Shown: positions 1 to 8,002, counted from the first letter of the stretch. The stretch is 30,584 bases of DNA from a bacterium (GCA_021157815.1 JAGGVT010000124.1:1-30584); one strand, 5' to 3'. The notes: a model not told the origin generated them from the sequence alone. A program made the numbers and translations.

Positions 1-22
1 AGGTTAGTAAGTTAGCAGGTTC
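1..22. repeat. Octanucleotide tandem array, left piece
   Basis: This short stretch holds units of the 8-bp repeat GTTAG-Y-A-N. It is the same repeat as at 314-380 and, in the opposite orientation, at 28787-29040 and 29705-29936. It is probably cut off by the window edge. The array is interrupted by the small element at 28-308 and resumes at about 314. Confidence 0.75.
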
Positions 23-27
23 ACTAC

Positions 28-308
28 TGTCCGGTTAAATATGAAGAAAAATAGAAAAAACTAAAGAATACTCCACGATGGTAGTAGAAAGGGGACTGTC
101 CAAAAAAAGTGAATAAGTGTAGTATAAATGAGGGTTTGCAGCATAGTATATTGATAACATCTGATTTGAAGCCTGTTGTGGACTGTCCCCTTTTTACGGA
201 TAGAACCATTCGATATTCACTTACAATTCATGTCTGATAGATACCTGTAAGCCGATATAATCTCTATTAATCAGCAATACGGTTGTTGGTCTCTAACTTA
301 ACCGGACA
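28..308. mobile_element. MITE-like element with 11-bp terminal inverted repeats
   Basis: An 11-bp perfect inverted repeat, TGTCCGGTTAA at 28-38 and its complement at 298-308, brackets about 280 bp without a convincing gene. The element sits inside the octanucleotide array, so it looks like an insertion into it. The bases CACTA occur at 22-26 and 307-311, but they overlap the right end, so I cannot settle a target duplication. A second, unrelated repeat (91-199) is nested inside. I cannot assign a parent IS family. Confidence 0.6.
91..199. repeat. ~110-bp dispersed repeat, copy 1
   Basis: This stretch starts GGGGACTGTCC, ends with GGACTGTCCCC plus a T run, and matches 20485-20614 along most of its length. 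Shared stretches include AAGTGAATAAGTG, AGTATAAATGAGGGTTTGCA and GATTTGAAGCCT. The ends are imperfect inverted repeats of one another, as in a small non-autonomous element. It lies nested within the element at 28-308. No protein-coding potential is seen. Confidence 0.7.
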
Positions 309-313
309 CTAAT

Positions 314-380
314 GTAGCAGGTTAGCAGGTTAGCAAGTTAGCAGGTTAGCAAGTTAGCAAGTTAGCAGGTTAGCAGGTTA
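314..380. repeat. Octanucleotide tandem array, right piece
   Basis: About eight head-to-tail units of GTTAGCAG or GTTAGCAA occur here in strict 8-bp phase. This continues the piece at 1-22 beyond the inserted element. The eno promoter begins about 15 bp after the last unit. Confidence 0.85.
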
Positions 381-395
381 AAACTGGGAAGGGAT

Positions 396-424
396 TTGAT
401 AATATTAATAAGTGGCGTTAGAAT
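396..424 (+). promoter_or_regulatory. Probable sigma70-type promoter of eno
   Basis: A TTGATA -35 box (396-401) and a TAGAAT -10 box (419-424) are separated by 17 bp, each one base from consensus. Transcription would start near 431 and give a ~35-base leader before the enolase ribosome binding site AAGAGGTG. The call is from pattern only. Confidence 0.55.
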
Positions 425-465
425 TGCCGTGATTTTTTAAACGAGAAAACATAAGAGGTGTAAAA

Positions 466-1770
466 ATGTATCTAACAGGATGCGCATATATTGACGGCAT
501 TATCGTGCGAGAGGTTCTGGACAGCCGGGGTAACCCGACGGTTGAGGTTGAGGTTCTTAGCGATACCGGTGCGATTGGCAGGGCAATTGTTCCATCGGGA
601 GCGTCAACGGGAAGCCATGAAGCGCTTGAGCTTCGAGATGGCGGCAAGCGATATGGTGGCAAGGGTGTTATCAAAGCCATTAATAACATTCTGAAAAAAA
701 TCGCGCCGGAGATTATCGGGCTTGAGGTTACAGAACAGCGCCTGATTGACGGCATAATGTGCGAGTTGGACGGCACTGATAACAAGACCAAACTCGGCGC
801 AAACGCGATTCTGGGAGTTTCAATGGCGGTCGCGCGCTGCGCTGCCGAATGCCTTGGAATCCCGCTGTACCGTTACCTTGGCGGACCAAACTGCAGCATA
901 TTGCCGGTTCCACAGATGAACATACTCAACGGCGGAGGGCATGCGGATAATAATGTCGATATCCAGGAATTCATGATTCTTCCAGTCGGCGCGAAAAGTT
1001 TCAGGGAAGCTGTCCGTATGAACGCCGAGATTTATCACGAGCTGAAGAAAGTGCTGAAAGCCAAAAAACTCTCAACCGGAGTTGGCGATGAGGGCGGATT
1101 CGCTCCCAATCTTAAATCAAACGAGGAAGCTCTCGATTTTATTATAAAAGCAATTAAGGACGCCGGCTACAAGCCCGGCAAGGATATTCTTCTTGCAATT
1201 GATTGCGCGGCGAACGATTTCTGGGTGAAGAGTAAAAAGAAATATTACTTCGCATCCACGAAAGAATATTTCACGGCAAAAGAGCTGATAAAAAGATACG
1301 CCAAATGGGTTAAAAAGTATCCGATTGTATCCATAGAAGATCCGCTTCATGAGGATGACTGGGAAAACTGGGCGCTTATGATGGATGAGCTTGGCGATAA
1401 GATTCAGATTGTCGGCGATGATATTTATGTGACAAATCCCGATCGACTGGCAAAGGGAATTGAAATGGGATGCTCCAATTCGATTCTTATAAAACTTAAC
1501 CAGATTGGCTCGGTTTCTGAAACTCTTGATGTTATCGAGGCTGCTCATCGCGCGGGAATGACCTGCGTTATATCGCATCGAAGCGGTGAAACCGAGGACA
1601 CGACAATCGCCGACCTTGTTGTCGCTGTAAACGCAGGGCAGATTAAATCCGGAGCGCCGTGCAGAAGCGAACGAGTGGCAAAATACAACCAGCTTATGAG
1701 AATTGAAGAGGAACTTGACGAGGTTGGCGAATACGCCGGCAAAGAGGTTTTCTCGCTGTTTGTAAAGTAA
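466..1770 (+). CDS. eno: Enolase (phosphopyruvate hydratase)
   Basis: This protein interconverts 2-phosphoglycerate and phosphoenolpyruvate in glycolysis and gluconeogenesis, in the cytosol. It has 434 residues, the usual bacterial length. The N-terminal capping domain shows [14 protein letters not shown] (17-30) and the loop PSGASTG. The barrel carries the expected active site: E209 in GDEGGFAPN, metal ligands D246, E291 (SIEDP) and D318 (GDD), K343 in LIKLNQIG, and the signature [11 protein letters not shown] from S370. The ATG is preceded by AAGAGGTG at five bases' spacing, which fixes the start. The gene stands alone, with its own promoter directly after the octamer array. GDDIYVTN replaces the commoner GDDLFVTN, a conservative change. 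The identification is secure. Confidence 0.98.
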   Translation: MYLTGCAYIDGIIVREVLDSRGNPTVEVEVLSDTGAIGRAIVPSGASTGSHEALELRDGGKRYGGKGVIKAINNILKKIAPEIIGLEVTEQRLIDGIMCELDGTDNKTKLGANAILGVSMAVARCAAECLGIPLYRYLGGPNCSILPVPQMNILNGGGHADNNVDIQEFMILPVGAKSFREAVRMNAEIYHELKKVLKAKKLSTGVGDEGGFAPNLKSNEEALDFIIKAIKDAGYKPGKDILLAIDCAANDFWVKSKKKYYFASTKEYFTAKELIKRYAKWVKKYPIVSIEDPLHEDDWENWALMMDELGDKIQIVGDDIYVTNPDRLAKGIEMGCSNSILIKLNQIGSVSETLDVIEAAHRAGMTCVISHRSGETEDTTIADLVVAVNAGQIKSGAPCRSERVAKYNQLMRIEEELDEVGEYAGKEVFSLFVK

Positions 1771-1783
1771 ATATGCCTGATAT

Positions 1784-1825
1784 AAAGAACAGCAGAGGGT
1801 TTAAGAGCCTGCCGGAAAAGGCGCT
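1784..1825. repeat. Solo end of the 225-bp inverted element
   Basis: The segment beginning AGCAGAGGGTTTAAGAGCCT just after the eno stop matches the terminal inverted repeat of the elements at 12994-13223 and 15238-15458. Only the end is present. It looks like a relic or a shared terminal motif. Confidence 0.5.
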
Positions 1826-1889
1826 GCATTTTATTGGTAAAAGAAAAAGTTAAAATTGGTCACTGAAATCATTATTCGTCATTTAACCC

Positions 1890-2119
1890 GTCATTCTCGC
1901 GAAAGAGCCTGTCGGGAAAGGTTGTTTTTATATCTTATCCCCCCCTTTAATCCCCCCGCGAGCGGGGGGAAATATTTTTGCATTTGCAAACGATTTACCC
2001 GGTCTACACACTTGCGAAGGGAAAAGACAACATTCTCCCTCCCCGCTCGCGGGGAGGGCTGGGGTCGGGGGCATTTTGTTTGCGATGCCTTTCCCGACAG
2101 ACGCTTTCGCGGGAATGAC
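1890..2119. repeat. 230-bp palindromic dispersed element
   Basis: Arms of about 32 bp at 1890-1921 and 2088-2119 are inverted copies with only a few mismatches; both contain GCGAAAG and CTGTCGGGAAAGG. Inside lie two GC-rich hairpins. One is CCCCCCGC/GCGGGGGG at 1952-1969. The other is CCCTCCCCG/CGGGGAGGG at 2037-2058. The open frames crossing it on both strands are low-complexity by-products of the palindrome. The remainder of 1771-2308 holds no gene I can support. Confidence 0.7.
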
Positions 2120-2308
2120 AAGATTTTCGACCTGATGGGGTACTTCCCCCACTAAGTTATAACCAATTAGTAATGACTGACTTCATGATTGCTGATATTG
2201 CAGAATCAATCCAATTCCTCGACCGACATCGGATTAGGATGGTATTTGTATTTTTTCTTCTGGTTTTTCATTCAAATAAGTATTCGAATCAAAAATACTA
2301 CCGGTCTA

Positions 2309-2572
2309 TCACTCAATATTCACTCTTTTGACTCGATGCGCTTCCTTGCGTTTGGCTTTTTTTTCAAGTTTTTCAATGTTCCAGTCAATCACTTCACGGA
2401 AGCCGAGAAGAATTTCTTTGTGCGCATTGGAAAAATGCCCCATGAACTCCGGTAGTTCGGAATGAGACTTTTCCTCGAACATCTCAAAAAACTTTCCAAC
2501 CGGGCAAATATAGCATGGAGATTCTGTTTTCTTCGTTGCTTTTTTTGTGGTTTTCTCTTTCGTTTTTGCCAT
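2309..2572 (-). CDS. Small Lys-rich protein with CxxC motif
   Basis: I do not recognise a named family. The protein is 87 residues: a very basic N-terminus (1-17, alternating K, T and A), then C20-x2-C23 in SPCYICPVGKFFEMFEE, a helical middle with H46 and H51, and a basic tail. The CxxC could bind a metal or act in redox chemistry. The start is the ATG at 2572, which has GAGGT eight bases upstream; the longer TTG frame would overlap that site. The gene follows the ArsA-type ATPase on the same strand after about 35 bp, so the two are probably co-transcribed and may work together. This link is inferred from position only. Confidence 0.75.
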   Translation of the reverse strand: MAKTKEKTTKKATKKTESPCYICPVGKFFEMFEEKSHSELPEFMGHFSNAHKEILLGFREVIDWNIEKLEKKAKRKEAHRVKRVNIE

Positions 2573-2607
2573 GATATCGTACCTCAATACTTAATTATAC
2601 AATTTTT

Positions 2608-3843
2608 TTATTCATCGTTCGCTTTTTCCGCGGATTTCTTTTTGTATCTTGTGGATTCCATTTCACCATCAAATGAAGCAACAAGCCTGTCATCATCCCA
2701 TTTAGCCGATTTGAAATGCCGTTTCTGGAACGACCTTGGCAGATATATGTTCCTCTTGAAATTGCCAATCCGAATTATCAATTCCTCCTGCGATTGATAC
2801 AGTTCAACACCTTCCTTTTCAGCAAACGGCAGCCTTATGCTTAAATGCATATCGTCATCACTTCCGAACATCTGCAACGGTCTTTCCGAATAGAATATTT
2901 TCTCCGGATTATCATCACCGTACAGCAGCTCACTCAACTTGAGCAGGAAATCAATCCCGCAGATTTCCTCCTGCAGAAGCGGTATTTTTACAATGGGAAT
3001 AGGATGGAAAAATTTCTCAATCTCACCTATGTAATGCTTGTGAATATCATGCCATTTCGCAAAATATTTATCCTTGATTTCCTTTGGGAAAACCTTATTG
3101 ACAATCACCTGATCAACCACAAGGCCATACATGCAAAAATATGTATATGATCGTTTTGTCTCTCTCAATACCATTTTTTCAGGATTTGTAATGATCCTGA
3201 CCGTTGTTTTCTCCGGGTCAACAAGAATATCCTTGACACCATCGATTCTTTCATAGAATTCCCTGAAATTATTAAAAACCTCATCGGGTGGAAGAGGTAT
3301 GTTGGCCACACGATGAGCAATTGGCCGAACCACACTTGCAACGGAACGATGTATATTAAAAATCCGATTCATATACCATTCCAGAGCATCCGGCATACCC
3401 AGGAAACGCAGCGTCTCGCCAGTCGGAGCGCAATCAATAATGAGAATGTCATATTCCCCCTCCTTGTCAAACTGGTTGACATAAAGCAGCGCGGTGAGTT
3501 CCTCCATGCCTGGAATTATTGCCAGTTCCTCTGCGACAACCTCATCAAGCCCCTGTGTGGCAAATAAAAGAGCGATGTAATCGCTTATCTCGTGCCAGTA
3601 ACGATCGATTTCGTATGAGATATTCACCTGCAGGATATCGAGATTTTTCTCGATATTCACAACCAATCCCTGCGACAGGTCAAACAGATTGGGATCAAGA
3701 CTGAACGAGTCAGCGAGTGAATGTGCCGAATCAGTGGAAATAGCGATTGTTTTAAACCCGCGACGCGCAAGTGTCAACGCCGTGGCTGCAGACATCGATG
3801 TTTTCCCTGTACCACCTTTTCCTGTGAATAGAATTACTCTCAT
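2608..3843 (-). CDS. ArsA/Get3-family ATPase
   Basis: This is a deviant-Walker P-loop ATPase of the ArsA/TRC40 (Get3) family, 411 residues. Motifs are GKGGTGKT at 8-15 (with the signature lysine K9), the switch I-like STDSAHSLADSF at 36-47 and switch II DCAPTGETLRF at 137-147. The last ~85 residues (from about 320) are beta-rich, with LPFAEKEGVELYQSQEELII, and resemble the Hsp20-like C-terminal domain often fused to bacterial ArsA homologues. No ArsB pump, ArsR or ArsC lies nearby. A role in arsenite export is therefore not supported; a client-handling or membrane-protein role is equally possible. AAGGTG lies about nine bases before the ATG. The gene heads a two-gene unit with the CxxC protein and is divergent from the lipoprotein at 4009. 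Confidence 0.9.
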   Translation of the reverse strand: MRVILFTGKGGTGKTSMSAATALTLARRGFKTIAISTDSAHSLADSFSLDPNLFDLSQGLVVNIEKNLDILQVNISYEIDRYWHEISDYIALLFATQGLDEVVAEELAIIPGMEELTALLYVNQFDKEGEYDILIIDCAPTGETLRFLGMPDALEWYMNRIFNIHRSVASVVRPIAHRVANIPLPPDEVFNNFREFYERIDGVKDILVDPEKTTVRIITNPEKMVLRETKRSYTYFCMYGLVVDQVIVNKVFPKEIKDKYFAKWHDIHKHYIGEIEKFFHPIPIVKIPLLQEEICGIDFLLKLSELLYGDDNPEKIFYSERPLQMFGSDDDMHLSIRLPFAEKEGVELYQSQEELIIRIGNFKRNIYLPRSFQKRHFKSAKWDDDRLVASFDGEMESTRYKKKSAEKANDE

Positions 3844-3922
3844 TGAAAATTCACCTTTTATTAAATTCGATGCGCTTATTCCGGTTTCTTATCATTATCA
3901 TTGTATCATTTCATCTTGTATG

Positions 3923-3951
3923 TTGTTCAAAAAGCAATGATTAGATATAAT
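3923..3951 (+). promoter_or_regulatory. Possible promoter of the 4009 lipoprotein gene
   Basis: A perfect TATAAT (3946-3951) sits 17 bp after TTGTTC (3923-3928), within the divergent gap between the ArsA-type gene and the lipoprotein. It would give a ~50-base leader containing GAGGTG. The -35 match is weak. Confidence 0.4.
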
Positions 3952-4008
3952 AACCAAACTAATATCTGTACTTGCTTACTCATGCAGCAGCACTTTTGAG
4001 GTGTGAAA

Positions 4009-5565
4009 ATGAAATTCACAACAATTTCCCTGGCAATTGCGTTATCAATTATTTTACTTGCCTTTGCCGGATGCGGCTCAACATCTGAAAATCCAACCGC
4101 GCCGCAGATTCAGGACACAACATCATCCGCACATCAGTCCTGGGGCGCGTATGACATGATTATCGATTTGGAAAACGAATCGATTGAAATCGTGCCTAAT
4201 CGCGAGATGATGTATCACTTCAACATTAACGGTTATCTTGGGCTTTGCGACGGCGGATGTTTCAAGTTCTGGATTACGGATATCAACGGCACTGTTTTGA
4301 CCATTGATATGCAAATGGATAATCCGGTCGCGCTGGATGGCTATGATGTCCGAATCATATTCACTCACCTTAACGGCAAAACCGTTTTAAACCCGGACAG
4401 TTATACGAATCTCTGGGATCCGCCATCAACGCCGGAAAACGCAAATCCGTTTATCGCGTTCATGAAAAGCGATCCTCTACGGCATTTCAATGCCAGCCCG
4501 TCATCCGATAAGCAAGTTCTGATTCTTGATTTTCCCCCCGGAGCAAGCGCCGCGACAACGTGGATAATCGACGCGTCGCACCCATCGAACTGCCTTGATG
4601 TTTACGAAATCAACAGCATGGAATTCACAGGCGACCTGACACCGACAGGCGGCAGTGGCATCATTTCATGCAAGGTTCTGGATCATCAGGACGACATCGA
4701 ATATGTCGCGGCTGATACTTCCGTGTTAACCGGTGGAATAACAATGCTGGATTATGCCGGCTCTGAAATGTGGGAAGCGGAGATAACCAATTCCGAAGGC
4801 GCTCCCGAGGGTGAATACACCATTCTAATCGCGGCGATGAGTCCCAACCCGATGCAGATTTCAACTTTCAATTATGTAACAGCGAATGTCAACCAGGGCT
4901 CAACAGACCCATGCGGCGGCTCGGTAAACATGATAGTTTGCGGCGATGGCAACTGGGTTGTCGATAACACAATCGACGTTGACACGTACGACGGGCTGCA
5001 GTTTGTGCAGAACATCCTCGATTATGAGCCGAACGGCGCGGCTGCCAATTATAATACGGTTTATTACTGGGGCGGCCATGGCGGTAGTTTCAGAAACGGG
5101 GACACTGACAAACTCAAGGGGATAGCCGAAGATTTGGGATACACTTTCAGAAAGCAGGAACAGGGTGATTTGAATATCGATGATGTCCGAGTGCTTTTCT
5201 GGCCCGGACTTGGGCACGGTGATTGGCAAAATCCACCATCTGATGATGAAATCAACGCGATACGAAATCTTCTGTCTGAAGGCGGCAGAATGATAATTAA
5301 CTGCGAATATGATACATCATCAACTATCAACGTATGGATAAATGAGCAGCTGGAAAGGCTTGGGTCATGCATCCGCAAAAACGATGAAAAAACAACCTTG
5401 AATACGGGGTTAGCGCCGGAGGAATGCGCCGCTTTAACCAACGGCGTGAATTCAGTCCTCTTCAGGGCGTGGGGTTATCTATACACGACCGGCGATGCTT
5501 TCACGCTGTTTTACAATCCTGCAAACAACGAACCTGTTATGATGATAGAAACAATCCAGTATTAG
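4009..5565 (+). CDS. Secreted lipoprotein, N-terminal domain shared with the 8111-9203 gene
   Basis: This is a 518-residue predicted lipoprotein of unknown function. The signal peptide MKFTTISLAIALSIILLAFAG ends at C22. The next ~270 residues are beta-rich and match the split gene at 8111-9203 in layout: a WGAY/GAW start, a DNPVALDGYDVR-type strand, NPFIAFMKSD, a WIIDASHPSNC-type strand and a strand containing DHQDDIEYV. The C-terminal ~200 residues (from about 300) contain YYWGGHGG, GHGDWQNPPSDDEINAIRNLLSEGGRMI and NCEYD, resembling a glutamine-amidotransferase-like or ThuA-like fold. That resemblance is weak. GAGGTG lies five bases before this ATG, so I prefer it over the GTG six bases upstream, which overlaps the ribosome binding site. 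Confidence 0.8.
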   Translation: MKFTTISLAIALSIILLAFAGCGSTSENPTAPQIQDTTSSAHQSWGAYDMIIDLENESIEIVPNREMMYHFNINGYLGLCDGGCFKFWITDINGTVLTIDMQMDNPVALDGYDVRIIFTHLNGKTVLNPDSYTNLWDPPSTPENANPFIAFMKSDPLRHFNASPSSDKQVLILDFPPGASAATTWIIDASHPSNCLDVYEINSMEFTGDLTPTGGSGIISCKVLDHQDDIEYVAADTSVLTGGITMLDYAGSEMWEAEITNSEGAPEGEYTILIAAMSPNPMQISTFNYVTANVNQGSTDPCGGSVNMIVCGDGNWVVDNTIDVDTYDGLQFVQNILDYEPNGAAANYNTVYYWGGHGGSFRNGDTDKLKGIAEDLGYTFRKQEQGDLNIDDVRVLFWPGLGHGDWQNPPSDDEINAIRNLLSEGGRMIINCEYDTSSTINVWINEQLERLGSCIRKNDEKTTLNTGLAPEECAALTNGVNSVLFRAWGYLYTTGDAFTLFYNPANNEPVMMIETIQY

Positions 5566-5592
5566 CTACGTCGGGAGCGCTCCAGAAAATAT

Positions 5593-5616
5593 GTAGCCCG
5601 GGAATCCATTTCCCGG
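5593..5616. repeat. Palindromic repeat GTAGCCCGGGAATCCATTTCCCGG
   Basis: This is a GGGAAAT/ATTTCCC-type palindrome, with inverted-orientation copies at 28741-28767 and 29660-29687. Here it lies between convergent genes (5566-5697), where its RNA hairpin could help end transcription. A second small hairpin, GGCTCCC-TTGC-GGGAACC, follows at about 5641. Confidence 0.7.
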
Positions 5617-5697
5617 AAAAATAGCAAAAATGCAGAATGAGGCTCCCTTGCGGGAACCCCATCCACTGAAATTTATCTTCCAAAAGTATCTTGCTAA

Positions 5698-7092
5698 TTA
5701 ATCCACAAGCCTCAAAATCGCTGGAGCGCCCGGCAGAAATCCGTCGAAGTACATCTGCCACACCGACGTATCCTGGCTTCCCGCCTGATACTGCGCGTAA
5801 AGCGTACTGCCCGGATAGCCATCCGGCATTGTCAAAACGTCCAGTTTCCAAGTGCCGTTGCCGGACAGTTGTCCTGGCCAGCTGTTTCCAAGGTCATCGT
5901 AGTAGGAAACAGTTTTCGCGCCGACATCCGTATCGAACTTGTCCACATAGACATCAAATCCCGCAGCTTCCGGCGGAATCTCACCCAGATTAATATCAAC
6001 CGTACCTGATGTGTTGAAGTTCATTGGCAGGTTTCCAGTCGCTGTGATACTGGTTCCATTGCTGGAATCAAATTCATCTTCCTCTTCACGAGGCGGACCC
6101 GCTCGCAGGTTGAACCCGTTCTCCGAGGAACCGTCAATGGTTTTGACATTAATACGGTAATCCCCCGTTCCCCATGCTGCCAGATTGATTTCCCAATCTG
6201 AGCCTTTAACCCACTGCATGTCAGTCAATGTGGGGTCGTCACCGGGACCATAGGTCGCCTCTGCAATCATTACATCGTCATCAAGATCAGCAGGCGTATC
6301 ATCCGGAGCAAAGAGCTGGAACGTGGTTGTAGTGTACCTGCTATCAGGTTGTGGGTGTCCACCGCCCGGAGCAGATCGAATCTCATCGACTCTGCCATCC
6401 CCGGCATTTGCAGCGTTGCCGATATTCCACGTCTCAGGGTCGAAAACCTCGACCCACATCTCGTTCGTGCCGTTAATCGCGGCATAGTTACCCGGAACCA
6501 TAAGCTTGAAGTTATAACCTTCATCGTTGTATTCCGGATTGTCATCGCCATTATTCAGCCACTGTGTACTGAAACAGTCTCCATAGGTGTATGGCGCATA
6601 AGGTCCAAACACCGACAGGTTCTGAATTCCGTTAAAGCCGTAGTTACCGCCGCCGTTGATATCCAATGGAAGCGGGCTTACATAGCTTGCTGTCGCATGA
6701 ACGTTAATTACGCCATCATCGTACCCCAACAATGGCGCGAAGAAGTAATTGATAGGCTTCGATAATTGCACCTGGAACCAGCCGGAATGGCAGCCGTCCG
6801 GATTGCGTACACAATTAACCTGTACGCCCTCGACACCATCCTGATACCCATTCTTCTCCGACAAGTCGAGAGCAAAAGCGCCTGCCATGGACTCGTCCGG
6901 AAGCTGTTTTGCGCCCGCAAGCGCTGCCGCATCAGCGGTTTTTTGCATTTCTGCAACCTGATGGTTGATAAATCCAACATCAACCACGAGCGAAGTGAAT
7001 CCAAGCAGGACCATTGTGAGAACACAAGTCCATACTAACGTTGAACCGTCTTCGTCTCTAAATATCTGTGTAAAAAATCTTCTAGCAGTCAT
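5698..7092 (-). CDS. TadG-like Flp pilus-assembly protein
   Basis: 464 residues. The N-terminus (about 11-70) fits the putative TadE/TadG-like domain: RDEDGSTLVW, a single hydrophobic segment (TCVLTMVLLGFTSLVVDVGF), then QKTADAAALAGAKQLPD. The TADAAALAGA motif is typical of TadG-type proteins. The rest (about 150-464) is a long extracytoplasmic, Asp/Gly/Asn-rich beta region ending in FLPGAPAILRLVD, with no recognised enzyme domain. GGGAGGG precedes the ATG. It lies 170 bp downstream of the TadE-like gene on the same strand and so probably falls under the same c-di-GMP riboswitch. It is likely an envelope component or minor pilin-like protein. No TadA ATPase, RcpA/CpaC secretin or Flp pilin gene is in the window. 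Confidence 0.82.
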   Translation of the reverse strand: MTARRFFTQIFRDEDGSTLVWTCVLTMVLLGFTSLVVDVGFINHQVAEMQKTADAAALAGAKQLPDESMAGAFALDLSEKNGYQDGVEGVQVNCVRNPDGCHSGWFQVQLSKPINYFFAPLLGYDDGVINVHATASYVSPLPLDINGGGNYGFNGIQNLSVFGPYAPYTYGDCFSTQWLNNGDDNPEYNDEGYNFKLMVPGNYAAINGTNEMWVEVFDPETWNIGNAANAGDGRVDEIRSAPGGGHPQPDSRYTTTTFQLFAPDDTPADLDDDVMIAEATYGPGDDPTLTDMQWVKGSDWEINLAAWGTGDYRINVKTIDGSSENGFNLRAGPPREEEDEFDSSNGTSITATGNLPMNFNTSGTVDINLGEIPPEAAGFDVYVDKFDTDVGAKTVSYYDDLGNSWPGQLSGNGTWKLDVLTMPDGYPGSTLYAQYQAGSQDTSVWQMYFDGFLPGAPAILRLVD

Positions 7093-7210
7093 AATAATCC
7101 CTCCCTGACAGAAGGTTTCGTCTGTAATTTGGCTCCTAACCCTTTTAACAGACGAGTAATAATAACTAAAATATATCCAACCCCTAATCCCGCAAGATAG
7201 AGAGTTACTA

Positions 7211-7229
7211 TTTATCTCTTATAGATAAA
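7211..7229. other. Small hairpin between the TadE- and TadG-like genes
   Basis: TTTATCT and AGATAAA form a 7-bp inverted repeat in the 170-bp gap between the two pilus-type genes. No strong T run follows, so it is more likely an mRNA-processing or partial termination element than a strong terminator. Confidence 0.3.
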
Positions 7230-7262
7230 GAGCTACAACACCCAAATATCGATTCTCAATCA

Positions 7263-7712
7263 TTACTCAATTATGAAAACCGATTCCGAATGCAAATTAA
7301 CTACACCGATTGCATCCACCAACGCCTTAAGTGGAGTGATAAAGTCAACATCATTGATATCCACCGATATGGAGTAGTAGTAATCCGGTGTTCTGTCCTC
7401 GGGATCCGAAACCGGAACTCCATTTTCATCTTGAACTTCGATTGTTATCATATCTTCTGTAACCTCGAACGAGCATGTGTCATACACAATCTGCTTTGCC
7501 GCAGCATTGTCCGCGCCAACCACAGCGCGACGAGCAGCCTCGCGAGTCGCATGATCAAGCTGGATCTGCTTGTGAAGAAGCCAGCCGAAGTCGAATACTC
7601 CCATGAATAACACGAGAAGAATCGGTGTTATGAGGGCAAATTCAACAATATTCTGCCCTTTCTCATCCTTGAATATGTTTGTGAGTCCTGTACGTATTTT
7701 GCTAACGAACAT
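7263..7712 (-). CDS. TadE-like pilus-assembly protein
   Basis: 149 residues. The N-terminal TadE-like segment reads KGQNIVEFALITPILLVLF (18-36) followed by HATREAARRAVVG. The short basic leader, Gly19, the glutamate E24 and the hydrophobic stretch resemble a pseudopilin processing region (TadE proteins are cleaved by a prepilin peptidase). The C-terminal ~85 residues form a small extracytoplasmic beta domain. The ATG at 7712 has AGGAGG seven bases upstream, which decides it over a longer frame starting at 7775. It is the first gene after the c-di-GMP riboswitch and terminator, upstream of the TadG-like gene. Confidence 0.87.
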   Translation of the reverse strand: MFVSKIRTGLTNIFKDEKGQNIVEFALITPILLVLFMGVFDFGWLLHKQIQLDHATREAARRAVVGADNAAAKQIVYDTCSFEVTEDMITIEVQDENGVPVSDPEDRTPDYYYSISVDINDVDFITPLKALVDAIGVVNLHSESVFIIE

Positions 7713-7786
7713 GGAATCGCCTCCTTGTCCTGGATTTGTCGTGGTGTGGGGGGCGGGGGAATTCCTTTTTACCATAATCCGTCAAA

Positions 7787-7819
7787 AGAAAAATCCCCTT
7801 AGGCATTACCGTGAAGGGG
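7787..7819 (-). terminator. Rho-independent terminator in the riboswitch leader
   Basis: On the minus strand, CCCCTT and AAGGGG form a 6-bp stem around a 13-base loop, followed directly by ATTTTTCTTTT. It lies between the riboswitch aptamer and the TadE-like start, the position expected of an expression platform. The stem is short, consistent with a regulated terminator. Confidence 0.65.
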
Positions 7820-7845
7820 TCTGAATTGCTGTGGGTATATATTAA

Positions 7846-7932
7846 TGTCATCCCGGCAACCAGACTATCTGAAATACATCAGATTCACAGCTTTGTGCCC
7901 CCGCCTCACGACGGGTTTACCTTTATACAGAA
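7846..7932 (-). ncRNA. Cyclic-di-GMP-I (GEMM-I) riboswitch
   Basis: Read on the minus strand, this shows the GEMM-I landmarks in order. First is AAAGGTAAACC. Next is a P2 stem CCCGTC/GGCGGG closed by a GTGA (GNRA) tetraloop, followed by GGCACAAAGC, matching the conserved GACGCAAAGC region. Then comes a P3 stem ATCTGA/TCAGAT and the conserved 3' segment ATAGTCTGGTTGCCGG. The base that discriminates c-di-GMP from cGAMP aligns by eye to G, favouring c-di-GMP. A promoter lies just upstream and a terminator just downstream, ahead of TadE- and TadG-like genes, a known target type for this second messenger. The hairpin CTGACA-GAGA-TGTCAG (about 7951-7966) lies 5' of the aptamer. Confidence 0.88.
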
Positions 7933-7972
7933 TGAAGCCCAAAAAATAAGGCTGACATCTCTGTCAGGAATA

Positions 7973-8001
7973 ATTATACCATATAATATGAATACTCACA
8001 A
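7973..8001 (-). promoter_or_regulatory. Promoter of the riboswitch-tadE-tadG unit
   Basis: On the minus strand, TTGTGA (8001-7996) and a perfect TATAAT (7978-7973) are 17 bp apart. Transcription would start near 7966, about 35 bases before the aptamer. This placement makes the Tad-like unit independent of the lipoprotein gene upstream. Confidence 0.6.
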
Positions 8002-8002
8002 C

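Noticed and set aside
1117-1578. Minus-strand open frame of 153 codons inside eno, and similar antisense frames within other genes
   Set aside because: They are shadows of conserved genes on the opposite strand, without ribosome binding sites or recognisable domains.
1856-2155. Open frames on both strands through the GC-rich element after eno
   Set aside because: They are by-products of a near-perfect palindrome. They show proline, arginine and glycine runs but no ribosome binding site or family motif.
4003-4008. GTG start for the lipoprotein at 4003
   Set aside because: It overlaps the GAGGTG ribosome binding site, which is properly spaced for the ATG at 4009.
7846-7932. Reading the riboswitch as a cGAMP-type (GEMM-Ib) aptamer
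   Set aside because: The discriminating base aligns to G rather than A by eye, so c-di-GMP is preferred. It was not tested.
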